From Albimonas sp963816545 (GTDB lineage Bacteria > Pseudomonadota > Alphaproteobacteria > Rhodobacterales > Rhodobacteraceae), in the NCBI GenBank assembly GCA_963816545.1, contig CAWFLE010000003.1, positions 88,262 through 152,261 on the forward strand: a stretch of 64,000 bases of DNA, in the 5' to 3' direction. Under the pieces are notes generated by a model. It saw only the letters and a list, made by a program, of their open reading frames with translations. It was not told the DNA's origin and did no database searches. This document shows, one piece after another, positions 18,360 to 27,453 of this stretch. The translations under genes were made by a program, and so were the position numbers. The stretch's first letter is position 1. Every line of letters starts with the position of its first letter.

Positions 18360-19508
18360 TCAGGCCTCTTCGGGGCGCAGACGCTCCACGAGGACGGTCA
18401 GGCGGTAGAACAGGCCCTCGGCCCGAACCTCGCGCAGCGCCTCGCCCCCGAGCTGGGCGGGAACGGCGCGCTCGAGCAGCAGGCTGCCGAAGCCCGTGCG
18501 CCCGTCGGGATCCCGGGGGACCGCCGGCGCGCCGCTCTCGCGCCAGATCAGCTCCAGCGTCTCGCTCTCCCCTTCGCCCGACAGGGTCCAGGTCAGGTCC
18601 ACCCGCCCCTCGGCAGACGCAAGCGCGCCGTGCTTCACGGCGTTGGTCGCGAGCTCGTGCATCGCCAGCGCCAGCTGCTGCGCCGCCTCCCCCTGGACCT
18701 GGAGCGGCGGGCCCTCGATGCGGATGCGGTCGGGATAGGCCTTCCGGTAGGGATCGAGCTGCGACTCGACCACCAGCGACAGCTCCCCCACCTCGCGGTC
18801 GCCGCGGCGGACCAGCGTCTCGGTCGCGTTGGCGAGCGCCGAGAGACGCTCGCCGAAACGCTCGATGAAGGCGTCCTTGTCGGCCGCATGACGGGCGGTC
18901 TGCCGGGCCAGCGCCTGCACCACAGTGAGCAGGTTCTTGCCGCGATGCGCCGTCTCCCGGACCACGACCGAGAGATGGGCGTTGGCCTCCTCCAGCTCCG
19001 CGGTCCGCCGGGCGACCTTCTCCTCGAGCTGGTCGCGGGTCTCCCGCAGCTCGGCGGCGGTGCGCTCATGGGCGGCGAGCGCCTCGCGCAGGCCGTCGTT
19101 GGCGGCCTGGAGCTGGCTGGGGCTGGGGATCTGCGCGAGCTTCGGGACCAGCGGGAACAGCAGCGCAGCCGTGGTGAGCGACACCAGCGCCGTCATCAGC
19201 TTCACCGCCGCCAGTTCCACGTAAATCGGCGTCCACAGCGTGAAGAACGACAGCAGGTGCGTCAGCCCGCAGAGCAGGATGAACGAGGCGAAGAGGACGA
19301 CGAGGTGGTTGTAGCCCAGCCCCGGCCGAAGCCGGATGAAGCGCATCAGCGCGAAGGGGATCGCCGAATAGGCCAGGAAGATCAGGACGTCGGAGCCGCC
19401 GTAGACCAGGATGAGCAGAGGATGCCAAAGCAGGCAGTACCCGTGGGGCATGTATCCGCTGTCAGACAGGTACTCCAGCACCAGGCGCCCCTCCAGCCTC
19501 GCCCGCAC
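18360..19508 (-). CDS. Ethylene-receptor-like membrane sensor histidine kinase (HWE/HisKA_2 type)
   Basis: A 382-residue sensor kinase. The N-terminal three-helix domain (residues about 30-120) matches the ethylene-binding domain of plant ETR1: Asp40, Tyr47, Ile50, Pro51, Ile77, Cys80 and His84 have the same spacing as ETR1 Asp25, Tyr32, Ile35, Pro36, Ile62, Cys65 and His69, the residues that hold Cu(I) and ethylene. A coiled coil (about 131-182) leads to the H-box ETAHRGKNLLTVVQALARQT with His188, then an N-box AMHELATNAVKHGAL and the IWRESGAP / GRTGFGSLLL blocks of HWE-type kinases. No receiver domain and no obvious response regulator nearby. The start is GTG 19508; a second GTG at 19481 behind GGAGGGG is a fair alternative. 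Placed between tsf and pyrH, which are normally adjacent. Confidence 0.88.
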   Translation of the reverse strand: MRARLEGRLVLEYLSDSGYMPHGYCLLWHPLLILVYGGSDVLIFLAYSAIPFALMRFIRLRPGLGYNHLVVLFASFILLCGLTHLLSFFTLWTPIYVELAAVKLMTALVSLTTAALLFPLVPKLAQIPSPSQLQAANDGLREALAAHERTAAELRETRDQLEEKVARRTAELEEANAHLSVVVRETAHRGKNLLTVVQALARQTARHAADKDAFIERFGERLSALANATETLVRRGDREVGELSLVVESQLDPYRKAYPDRIRIEGPPLQVQGEAAQQLALAMHELATNAVKHGALASAEGRVDLTWTLSGEGESETLELIWRESGAPAVPRDPDGRTGFGSLLLERAVPAQLGGEALREVRAEGLFYRLTVLVERLRPEEA

Positions 19509-19646
19509 GCGGGGATTTCCTCAACCGCCGCCGGCGGGCGCCGGCCCCCCCGGACCCTTGCAGCCTCGAATTGCAGGTTTATCCGGCCTTCATGCCGCAC
19601 GCCAACAGCTTTTCCGCCGGGCCGCCGAGCGCGTGCCCGAAACGGC

Positions 19647-19674
19647 GACGACGGGCCGCTGAGGGCCCGCCGTC
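19647..19674 (-). terminator. Hairpin between tsf and the sensor kinase gene
   Basis: On the minus strand GACGGCGGGCC pairs with GGCCCGTCGTC (one G-U pair, loop of 6), starting 23 bases past the tsf stop. No T run follows directly. It suggests that the rpsB-tsf message ends here and the sensor kinase has its own promoter in the 110 bases that follow. Confidence 0.5.
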
Positions 19675-19696
19675 AGTTCCGCAACGTGGAATGGGA

Positions 19697-20590
19697 TCAG
19701 GCGCCGGCGGCCTTCGCGACCTCGGCGGCGAAGTCCTCCTGCTCCTTCTCGATGCCCTCGCCGACCTCGACGCGGGCGAAGCCCACGACCTCGATGTCGG
19801 CGCCCGCCTCCTTCACCGCCTTCTCGACGGAGAGGTCGGGATTGATGACGAAGGCCTGCTTCAGGAGGCACACCTCCTGGAAGAACTTGTTCAGGCGGCC
19901 GACGATCATCTTCTCGATGACGTTGTCGGGCTTGCCGGACTCGCGCGCCTGCTCGGTCAGCACCTGCTTCTCGCGCTCCACCAGCGCGGGGTCGAGGTCG
20001 GCCTCGGACAGGGACGCCGGGTTGGTGGCCGCCACGTGCATGGCGACCTGCTTGCCGATCGTCTCCATCGCCGCCCGGTCGGAGCCCTTGAGCGCCACCA
20101 GCACGCCGATCTTGCCCATGTTGGGCGCGGCCGCGTTGTGGACGTAGGAGGCGACCACGTCGCCCTCCAGCGCGGACATGCGGCGCACCGACATGTTCTC
20201 GCCGATGGTGGCGACCTTGTCGGTCACGGTCTCCGCCACCGTCTTGCCGCCCATGTCGGCCGCGAGCAGCGCGTCGAGGTTCGGCTGCCCCATCGCCACC
20301 TGCGCGATGTCGCCGACCATCTTCTGGAAGTCCGCGTTGCGCGCGACGAAGTCGGTCTCGGAGTTGACCTCGACGGCCACGCCGCGCCCGCCCTCGGCGG
20401 CGACGACCACCAGGCCCTCGGCCGCCGTGCGGCCAGACTTCTTCGCGGCCTTCGCGAGGCCCTTGGTCCGCAGCCAGTCGACCGCGGCCTCCATGTTCCC
20501 GTCGTTCTCGACCAGGGCCTTCTTCGCGTCCATCATGCCCGCGCCGGTCTGGTCGCGGAGCTCCTTCACCATCGCAGCGGTGATCGCCAT
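19697..20590 (-). CDS. tsf: Translation elongation factor Ts
   Basis: Guanine nucleotide exchange factor for EF-Tu, 297 residues. Start MAITAAMVKELRDQTGAGMM with the following DAKKALVENDGN is the family signature; VEVNSETDFVARN is the second signature. The rest (NKFFQEVCLLKQAFVINPDL, then SVEKAV) is the coiled-coil and C-terminal domain. ATG 20590 follows an AAGGAGAAA ribosome site. rpsB lies 138 bases upstream, the universal bacterial partner. Confidence 0.97.
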   Translation of the reverse strand: MAITAAMVKELRDQTGAGMMDAKKALVENDGNMEAAVDWLRTKGLAKAAKKSGRTAAEGLVVVAAEGGRGVAVEVNSETDFVARNADFQKMVGDIAQVAMGQPNLDALLAADMGGKTVAETVTDKVATIGENMSVRRMSALEGDVVASYVHNAAAPNMGKIGVLVALKGSDRAAMETIGKQVAMHVAATNPASLSEADLDPALVEREKQVLTEQARESGKPDNVIEKMIVGRLNKFFQEVCLLKQAFVINPDLSVEKAVKEAGADIEVVGFARVEVGEGIEKEQEDFAAEVAKAAGA

Positions 20591-20728
20591 GAGCTTTCTC
20601 CTTGGAATCGCGGCTCCCGGCCCGGTCTGGCGCCGCGTGCTCCGCGCGCCGCCCGGTCCGGGGGCTGTCTTCGATGCGACGCCCTTCGCGTCAAGCGCGC
20701 AGGGCGTCATCCGATCGTCATGCGGGCG

Positions 20729-21511
20729 TCAGCCCTGGGCCTGCTCCTCGGCGGGCGCCTCTTCCAGCGCCTCCTCGTAGGGCACGTCCTCCATCTCGCC
20801 CATGTCGAAGCCCGACTCGCCCATAGCCGCGGCCATGCCGTCGAGCGCCGCGCGGGCGGCGAGATCGCAGTAGAGCGAGATCGCGCGCGAGGCGTCGTCG
20901 TTGCCCGGGATCGGGTAGGCGATGCCGGACGGATCCGAGTTCGAATCGAGGACCGCCACCACGGGGATGCCGAGCTTGTTCGCCTCGGCGACTGCAAGCT
21001 GCTCCTTGTTGGTGTCGATCACGAAGATCAGGTCGGGGACGCCGCCCATCTCCCGGATCCCGCCGAGCGAGGCGTTCAGCTTGTCGCGCTCGCGCTCCAG
21101 GCTCAGACGCTCGCGCTTGGTGAAGCCGCCGGCGCCGTTCTCGAAGGTCTCGTCCAGCCGGCGCAGACGGTCGATGGAGTTCGACACCGTCTTCCAGTTG
21201 GTGAGCGTGCCGCCGAGCCAGCGGTGGTTCATGTAATACTGGGCGCAGCGCTCGGCCGCCTCGGACAGCGGCTGCTGCGCGGCGCGCTTGGTGCCCACGA
21301 ACAGCACGCGGCCGCCCTTGGCCACGGTGTCGCGGATCGCCTGCAGCGCCGCGTCGAGCAGCGGCGAGGTCTGCGTGAGGTCCATGATGTGGACGCCGTT
21401 GCGGGACCCGTAGATGTAGGGGCCCATCTTCGGGTTCCAGCGGTGGGTCTGGTGGCCGAAGTGCACGCCCGCTTCAAGAAGCTGGCGCAGGGAGAACTCA
21501 GGCAGAGCCAT
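20729..21511 (-). CDS. rpsB: 30S ribosomal protein S2
   Basis: Ribosomal protein uS2, 260 residues. Signatures: LLEAGVHFGHQTHRWNPKM, YIYGSRNGVHIMDL, VLFVGTKRAAQ, HRWLGGTLTNWKT and PDLIFVIDTNKEQLAVAEA, then GIPVVAVLDSNSDPSGIAYP. The acidic C-terminal tail (EMEDVPYEEALEEAPAEE) is usual in alphaproteobacteria. GGAAAGGA ribosome site upstream of ATG 21511. The 160 bases upstream contain the operon promoter and possibly an S2 leader; I see no clear structure in it. Confidence 0.97.
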   Translation of the reverse strand: MALPEFSLRQLLEAGVHFGHQTHRWNPKMGPYIYGSRNGVHIMDLTQTSPLLDAALQAIRDTVAKGGRVLFVGTKRAAQQPLSEAAERCAQYYMNHRWLGGTLTNWKTVSNSIDRLRRLDETFENGAGGFTKRERLSLERERDKLNASLGGIREMGGVPDLIFVIDTNKEQLAVAEANKLGIPVVAVLDSNSDPSGIAYPIPGNDDASRAISLYCDLAARAALDGMAAAMGESGFDMGEMEDVPYEEALEEAPAEEQAQG

Positions 21512-21673
21512 GGTCGTTGTCCTTTCCGGTTTTCGCCTCTGCGGGGGATAGGGCTTGCGCCCAACCGGAGGACCTGCCGGGATGTCTCCCCGGCCGGCCC
21601 GATCCCCGCATGCGGATTGAGTGGCGCGCCCCTTGCACCTCCGGGCGGCCCGAGTCAAGCGCGGGAGGTTCCC

Positions 21674-22144
21674 ATGACGGCCGACGCGGCGCCGTTTCCC
21701 AGCCACCGGAAGGTGGCGCCCCTGCGCGACGGGGACCTGAGCCTGGAGGTGGAGACCCTCCAGCGCGCGCAGGATTCCCCTTGGGGGGCGCCCGGCTACC
21801 GCTTCGCCATGCGGGTGGACGGGGTGCGGGCGGGGGGTCTCGGACTTCGCCTCGGGTGGGAGGAGGTGCTGACCCGCTACGCCGGGCATGTCGGCTATGG
21901 CGTGCGGCCGCGCTACAGGGGACGGGGCCTCGCCGGCCGGGCGGTGCGGCTGGTCCTGCCGCTCGCGCGCCTCCACGGGCTGGACCCCTTGTGGATCACC
22001 TGCTCGCCCGACAATCCCGCCTCGCGTCGGGTGCTGGAGCGGCTGGGCGCGGAGTACGTGGAGACGGTGGAGCTGCCGCCCTCCTACGCCCGCCTCACCA
22101 ACAACGAGACGCACAAGATGCGCTTCCGCCTGCCGCTCCCCTGA
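21674..22144 (+). CDS. GNAT family N-acetyltransferase
   Basis: A 156-residue acetyl-CoA-dependent N-acyltransferase. The acetyl-CoA loop is GYGVRPRYRGRGLAGRAVRL (about residues 75-94, Q/RxxGxG/A form RYRGRGLA). It ends with ITCSPDNPASRRVLERLGAE, the usual GNAT motif B, as in proteins annotated as spectinomycin- or tagatose-related acetyltransferases. ATG 21674 follows a GGGAGG site. Divergent from rpsB. Substrate unknown. Confidence 0.88.
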   Translation: MTADAAPFPSHRKVAPLRDGDLSLEVETLQRAQDSPWGAPGYRFAMRVDGVRAGGLGLRLGWEEVLTRYAGHVGYGVRPRYRGRGLAGRAVRLVLPLARLHGLDPLWITCSPDNPASRRVLERLGAEYVETVELPPSYARLTNNETHKMRFRLPLP

Positions 22145-22176
22145 GGGGCGGCGCAGACGGCCCTCTCCTCCTGAAG

Positions 22177-22237
22177 GCCGCGCGCAGGCGCGGCCTGAGG
22201 CATGAACCGGCCCGCGCCTGCGCGGGCGCCGCGTCGC
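22177..22237. repeat. Dispersed two-hairpin repeat, copy A
   Basis: A 61-base intergenic element. It contains the hairpin GGCCGCGC-GCAG-GCGCGGCC (22176-22195) and a second stem CCCGCGC / GCGCGGG (about 22211-22226). A close relative, with mostly the same bases and the same end GGGCGCCGCGTCGC, is at 28214-28273. The first stem probably also ends the GNAT transcript. The pairing of two stems and the dispersed intergenic location resemble REP-like repeats. Confidence 0.55.
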
Positions 22238-22319
22238 AGGCGGCGGCTTTCCACGGCGAGGGCCGTTGACCTCCCGCGCCCGAGCCGCGACATGGGCTCA
22301 AGCCATCGAGGAGAGCGCC

Positions 22320-23244
22320 ATGGCCGTCCGGCCCGCCCAGATCCCCCCGAAGACGCCGCGCCCTCCAGCCCGGGGACCGGCCATCCTGTGCTTCGGCGCG
22401 GCGCACTGGGACATGATCGGCCGCCCGGCGCCCGGCGAGACCCTCGCCTTGGGCGGCGACCTTCCGGGCCGCGTGCGCCGCCGGCCCGGCGGCGTGGCGC
22501 TGAACCTCGCGCTGGCGCTCGCCGCGCTGGGGCGGCCGGTGATCCTCGCCGCCCCCATCGGCCGGGACGCCGAGGGCGACCAGCTCGCCGACCGCCTGAC
22601 CGCCGGCGGCGTCGCCCTGCGCCGGATGCACGTGCACGCCCCCACCGGCCTCTACCTCGCCATCGAGGACGGCGCCGGCGCCCTCGTCGCCGCCATCGCC
22701 GAGCTGCCGGGCTGCGAGGGCGCCACGGCCGAGCATCTGGAGGGCATCCTCACCGCCGCCGCCGGCAACGCCGCCGCGTGGGCCATGGAGGCGAACCTGC
22801 CCGCGGGCGTGCTGACCGCCCTCGCCTCCGCCCACTCCGCGCTGCCGGAGGGGGACCGCCCGCTGCTCGCGGCCAACCCCGCCTCGCCCGCCAAGGCCGC
22901 CCGCCTCGCGCCGCTGCTGGGCTCGCTCGACCTCGTGGTCTGCAACCGCGCCGAGGCGGAGGCGCTGGCCGGCCGCCCCTTCCATGACGCCCCCGACGCC
23001 GCCGCGGCCCTGCGGTCGCTCGGCGTGCGGGAGGCCGCCGTCACCAACGGCGCGCACGAGGCCGCGGCCTCCGCCCCCGAGGGCGACGCGGTCCTTCCCC
23101 CCCACCGGCGGCGGCGGCGCGACCGGAGCCGGGGACGCCCTCTTCGCCGCCTATCTGGACGCCCGCCTGCGAGACCGGCCGCCAGCCGACGCCCTCGCCG
23201 GCGGCCTCGCCGCCGCGCGCGCGAAAATGGAGCACCGTTCATGA
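22320..23244 (+). CDS. psuK: Pseudouridine kinase PsuK (PfkB family, frameshifted)
   Basis: Sugar kinase of the PfkB/ribokinase family, about 308 residues, expected to phosphorylate pseudouridine for cleavage by the next gene product. N-terminal LCFGAAHWDMIGRPAPGE, the first signature GGVALNLALALAALG, LLAANPASPAKAARL and VVCNRAEAEAL are seen in the first frame. A one-base shift near 23100 separates the final part, where TGGGGATGAGDALFAAYLDA carries the catalytic Asp motif (GAGD). ATG 22320 is preceded by GAGGAG. The stop overlaps the start of psuG in ATGA. The pair psuK-psuG is a known catabolic unit for pseudouridine from RNA turnover. Confidence 0.9.
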
Positions 23245-24140
23245 CCCTCCTCGCCTGGTCCGACGAGGCCGCCGCCGCCCGCGCCGAGGGCCGCCCGCTG
23301 GTGGCGCTGGAGAGCACCATCATCACCCACGGCCTGCCCTGGCCCCGCAACCTCGAGGCCGCGCGGATGCTGGAGGCCGAGATCCGCGAGGCCGGCGCCG
23401 TCCCCGCCACCATGGCGATCTCCGAGAGCCGCATCCGCGTGGGCCTCGACGACGCCGACCTGGAGGCGCTGGCCCGCTCCGAGGGCGCCGCGAAGCTGTC
23501 GCGCGCGGACCTCGCCGCCACGCTCGCGGCGGGCCGCCCCGGCTCCACCACCGTCGCCGCCACCATGATCTGCGCGCGCCTCGCCGGCATCGAAGTCTTC
23601 GCGACGGGGGGCATCGGCGGCGTCCACCGCGGCGCCGACGCCACCTGGGACGTCTCGGCCGACCTGCACGAGCTCGCCCGCACCCCCGTCACCGTGGTCG
23701 CCGCCGGCGCCAAGGCGATCCTGGACCTGCCGAAGACGCTGGAGGTGCTGGAGACCCTCGGCGTCCCCGTCATCGGCTGGCGCACAGATGCCTTCCCCGC
23801 CTTCTGGTCCCGCGAGTCGGGCCTCCCCGCGCCGCTGCGCATGGACGAGGCCGCGCAGATCGCCCGCGCCCACCGTCTGCGCGCGGACCTCGGCCTCGCC
23901 GGCGGCCAGCTCGTCGCCAACCCGATCCCCGAGGCGGACGAGATCCCGGCCTCCGAGCTCGCCCCTCTCATCGACCAGGCGGTGGAGGAGGCCGAGGCGC
24001 AGCACATCGCCGCCAAGGCCGTGACCCCCTTCCTGCTGGGCCGGATCCTCAACCTCACCCGGGGCCGGAGTCTAGAAGCCAACCTCGCGCTCGCCCGCAA
24101 CAACGCGCGGCTCGCGGCGGAGATCGCGAAGGCGATGTGA
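23241..24140 (+). CDS. psuG: Pseudouridine-5'-phosphate glycosidase
   Basis: Cleaves pseudouridine 5'-phosphate to uracil and ribose 5-phosphate, breaking the C-C glycosidic bond. The 299-residue protein shows the family pattern from the start: PLVALESTIITHGLPWPRNL, VPATMAISESRIRVGL, KLSRADLA, GSTTVAATM, FATGGIGGVHRGA and CAGAKAILD-like VVAAGAKAILDLPKTLEVLE; the catalytic Lys sits in the AKAILD region or KLSRAD. Translationally coupled to psuK. Confidence 0.95.
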   Translation: MTLLAWSDEAAAARAEGRPLVALESTIITHGLPWPRNLEAARMLEAEIREAGAVPATMAISESRIRVGLDDADLEALARSEGAAKLSRADLAATLAAGRPGSTTVAATMICARLAGIEVFATGGIGGVHRGADATWDVSADLHELARTPVTVVAAGAKAILDLPKTLEVLETLGVPVIGWRTDAFPAFWSRESGLPAPLRMDEAAQIARAHRLRADLGLAGGQLVANPIPEADEIPASELAPLIDQAVEEAEAQHIAAKAVTPFLLGRILNLTRGRSLEANLALARNNARLAAEIAKAM

Positions 24141-24141
24141 G

Positions 24142-24342
24142 GTGGAGGTCCACTCCTCGGCCATCCGCAGCGTGGACTGGTCGGGCGGCATCCTGACCGT
24201 CCGGTTCCTCGAAACCGGAACCTACGACTATTTCGACGTGCCCGAGGCGGTCTTCCGCGCCTTCCTCGAAGCCCCCTCCAAGGGCGCCTTCTTCAACGCC
24301 CGCATCCGGGACCGCCACCGCTTCCGCCGCACCGGCGCTTGA
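24142..24342 (+). CDS. KTSC domain small protein
   Basis: A 66-residue protein with the KTSC fold (named for its similarity to the C-terminus of lysyl-tRNA synthetase). Motif order IRSVDWSGGILTVRF, GTYDYFDVPEAVFRAFLEA and SKGAFFNARIRDRH is typical of the domain, which may bind RNA. It starts with GTG at 24142, two bases beyond the psuG stop, so it is very likely translated in the same operon. Ends four bases inside the extended reading of miaA. Function unknown. Confidence 0.85.
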   Translation: MEVHSSAIRSVDWSGGILTVRFLETGTYDYFDVPEAVFRAFLEAPSKGAFFNARIRDRHRFRRTGA

Positions 24343-24374
24343 CCCCCGCCCCTGCGCGCCCCATCCCCCGGCGC

Positions 24375-25277
24375 ATGGACCTGCGCCCCATCCTGATCTT
24401 CGGCCCCACCGCCTCGGGCAAGTCCGGCCTCGCCCTGCGGCTGGCCGAGGCCCTTCCCGGCGTGGTCGTCAACGCCGACGCCCTCCAGGTCTATGACGGC
24501 TGGCGCATCCTCACCGCCCGCCCGCCGGCGCAGGACGAGGCCCGCGCCCCCCACCGCCTCTACGGCCACGTCCCCGTGACCGAGCCCCACTCCGCCGGCC
24601 GTTTCCTGCGCGACGCGCAGGCCGAGATCGCCGCCGCGCAGGCCCGTTCCCTCGTCCCCATCCTCGTCGGCGGCACGGGCCTGCATTTCACCGCCCTGAC
24701 CGAAGGGCTGGCCGAGATCCCCGAGACCCCGCCCCGCATCCGCGCCGCCGCCGAGGCGCACCTCGCCGCCCTCGGCCTCCCCGCCTTCGCCGAGGCGCTG
24801 CGCGCCCGCGACCCGAAGACCTACGCCCGCCTCGACCTCGCCAACCCTCGCCGGGTCCTGCGCGCGTGGGAGGCGCTGGAGACCGTCGGCCGCCCCCTCG
24901 CGGACATGCAGGACGAGACGCCGCCGCCCCTCGTCCCCCTGCCCGACGCCCGCCCCCTCCGCCTGATGCCCGACCGCGCCGCCCTCTACGCCGCCATCGA
25001 GACCCGCTTCGACCAGATGCTGGAACAGGGCGCGCTGGATGAGGCCCGAGGCGCGCTGACATGGCCCGCCCCCGCCCCCACCGCGATGCAGGCGCTCGGC
25101 GCCCACGAACTCATGGCCCACCTGCGCGGCGAGCTGTCGCTGGCGCAGGCGCGGGACGCCGCCGTCCTCGCCACCCGACGCTACGCCAAGCGCCAGCTTT
25201 CCTGGGCGCGCAACCGCTTCCGGGACTGGCCCGCCGCCGAAACCCCGGCCGAAGCCCACGCCCTCCTGCACCCCTGA
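24375..25277 (+). CDS. miaA: tRNA dimethylallyltransferase
   Basis: Transfers dimethylallyl to N6 of A37 in tRNAs reading UNN codons, needed for decoding and for translation-coupled attenuation. P-loop FGPTASGKSGLA at the N-terminus, VVNADALQVYDGW (Asp for A37), ILVGGTGLHFTALTEGL and RRYAKRQLSWARN near the C-terminus are all diagnostic. 300 residues from ATG 24375 (MDLRPILIFGP). It ends at a strong hairpin and is followed by the ilvB attenuator, whose leader translation could itself be affected by tRNA modification. Confidence 0.95.
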   Translation: MDLRPILIFGPTASGKSGLALRLAEALPGVVVNADALQVYDGWRILTARPPAQDEARAPHRLYGHVPVTEPHSAGRFLRDAQAEIAAAQARSLVPILVGGTGLHFTALTEGLAEIPETPPRIRAAAEAHLAALGLPAFAEALRARDPKTYARLDLANPRRVLRAWEALETVGRPLADMQDETPPPLVPLPDARPLRLMPDRAALYAAIETRFDQMLEQGALDEARGALTWPAPAPTAMQALGAHELMAHLRGELSLAQARDAAVLATRRYAKRQLSWARNRFRDWPAAETPAEAHALLHP

Positions 25278-25278
25278 C

Positions 25279-25314
25279 GAAAGTTGCGCCGCGCCCCCGG
25301 CCCACGCAACTTTC
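25279..25314. terminator. Hairpin terminator after miaA
   Basis: A perfect 10-bp inverted repeat, GAAAGTTGCG (25279-25288) and CGCAACTTTC (25305-25314), with a 16-base GC-rich loop. It begins two bases past the miaA stop. The 3' arm ends in TTTC. It separates miaA from the ilv promoter. Confidence 0.7.
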
Positions 25315-25337
25315 TCCGCCCGCGCGGCCATACAGGG

Positions 25338-25366
25338 TTGACCCGAGGTTTCCGGACGGCTACGTG
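25338..25366 (+). promoter_or_regulatory. Candidate sigma-70 promoter of the ilvB-ilvH operon
   Basis: TTGACC (25338-25343) and TACGTG (25361-25366) are separated by exactly 17 bases. The -35 is near consensus and the -10 is degenerate as is usual in GC-rich alphaproteobacteria. A transcript from here would start at about 25373 and include the leader peptide at 25399. Confidence 0.6.
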
Positions 25367-25398
25367 ACCTCTCGCGGACACACGAAGGACCACTACCG

Positions 25399-25434
25399 AT
25401 GACCTTCATCGTACTTATGACCGGGCGCGACTGA
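25399..25434 (+). CDS. ilv leader peptide (MTFIVLMTGRD)
   Basis: An 11-codon ORF in the ilvB leader encoding Met-Thr-Phe-Ile-Val-Leu-Met-Thr-Gly-Arg-Asp. It contains consecutive Ile, Val and Leu codons (25408-25416), one for each branched-chain amino acid. An AAGGA site lies about ten bases upstream of the ATG. This is the composition expected of a leader peptide sensing charged tRNA levels by ribosome stalling. Too short for gene finders, so probably not annotated in databases. Confidence 0.85.
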   Translation: MTFIVLMTGRD

Positions 25435-25494
25435 CGGCGGACATCCGGTCCCCGCCGAAAGCGCCCGCACGCCCCCCTGACCGGGGGTTTTTTT
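25419..25494 (+). promoter_or_regulatory. Transcription attenuator of ilvB-ilvH
   Basis: Three complementary segments are present: GACCGG (25419-25424, in the end of the leader ORF), CCGGTC (25445-25450) and GACCGG (25479-25484, inside the terminator). Segment 1 pairs with 2, or 2 pairs with 3. A ribosome stalled at the Ile-Val-Leu codons would cover segment 1, let 2 pair with 3 and so prevent the terminator at 25472-25494; a ribosome that reaches the stop would allow terminator formation. The sequences are seen; the mechanism follows known amino acid attenuators. Confidence 0.8.
25472..25494 (+). terminator. Intrinsic terminator of the ilv attenuator
   Basis: CCCCC (25473-25477) pairs with GGGGG (25483-25487) over a 5-base loop, followed directly by seven T residues (25488-25494). 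This is the clearest T-run terminator in the window, and it lies 54 bases before ilvB, where a constitutive terminator would make no sense without antitermination. Confidence 0.9.
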
Positions 25495-25547
25495 GTGCCC
25501 GGGCGCCGCGCCCGGCCTCCGCCAGACGAAACCGAAGGAACACCCCG

Positions 25548-27301
<1,754 letters not shown>

Positions 27302-27342
27302 CCTCGGCGCCGGCGGCGCGTCGGAGACCTCTCCGAAGGCCG

Positions 27343-27393
27343 CCGGGCGCCTCCCTCCCCCGCATGCGGGGGAGGGCCGGGGCGGGGGCTTCC
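27343..27393. repeat. Dispersed C/G palindromic repeat, copy 1
   Basis: A 51-base element whose centre is the palindrome CCTCCCCCGC-AT-GCGGGGGAGG. An almost identical copy in reverse orientation is at 50559-50609. It lies between ilvB and ilvH. The stem is strong enough to affect transcript ends. Similar units occur widely in GC-rich proteobacterial intergenic regions. Confidence 0.65.
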
Positions 27394-27453
27394 CTCCGCC
27401 CGACCCGAACGCCCCCGGGCGCGCTCCCGCGCCGCCCCCGCAGGAGACGCCGC

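Noticed and set aside
15767..18868. A 1033-residue open frame on the plus strand opposite uppS, frr and pyrH
   Set aside because: It is the mirror of highly conserved minus-strand genes in GC-rich DNA. Its translation is His/Arg/Gly-rich and lacks domain structure.
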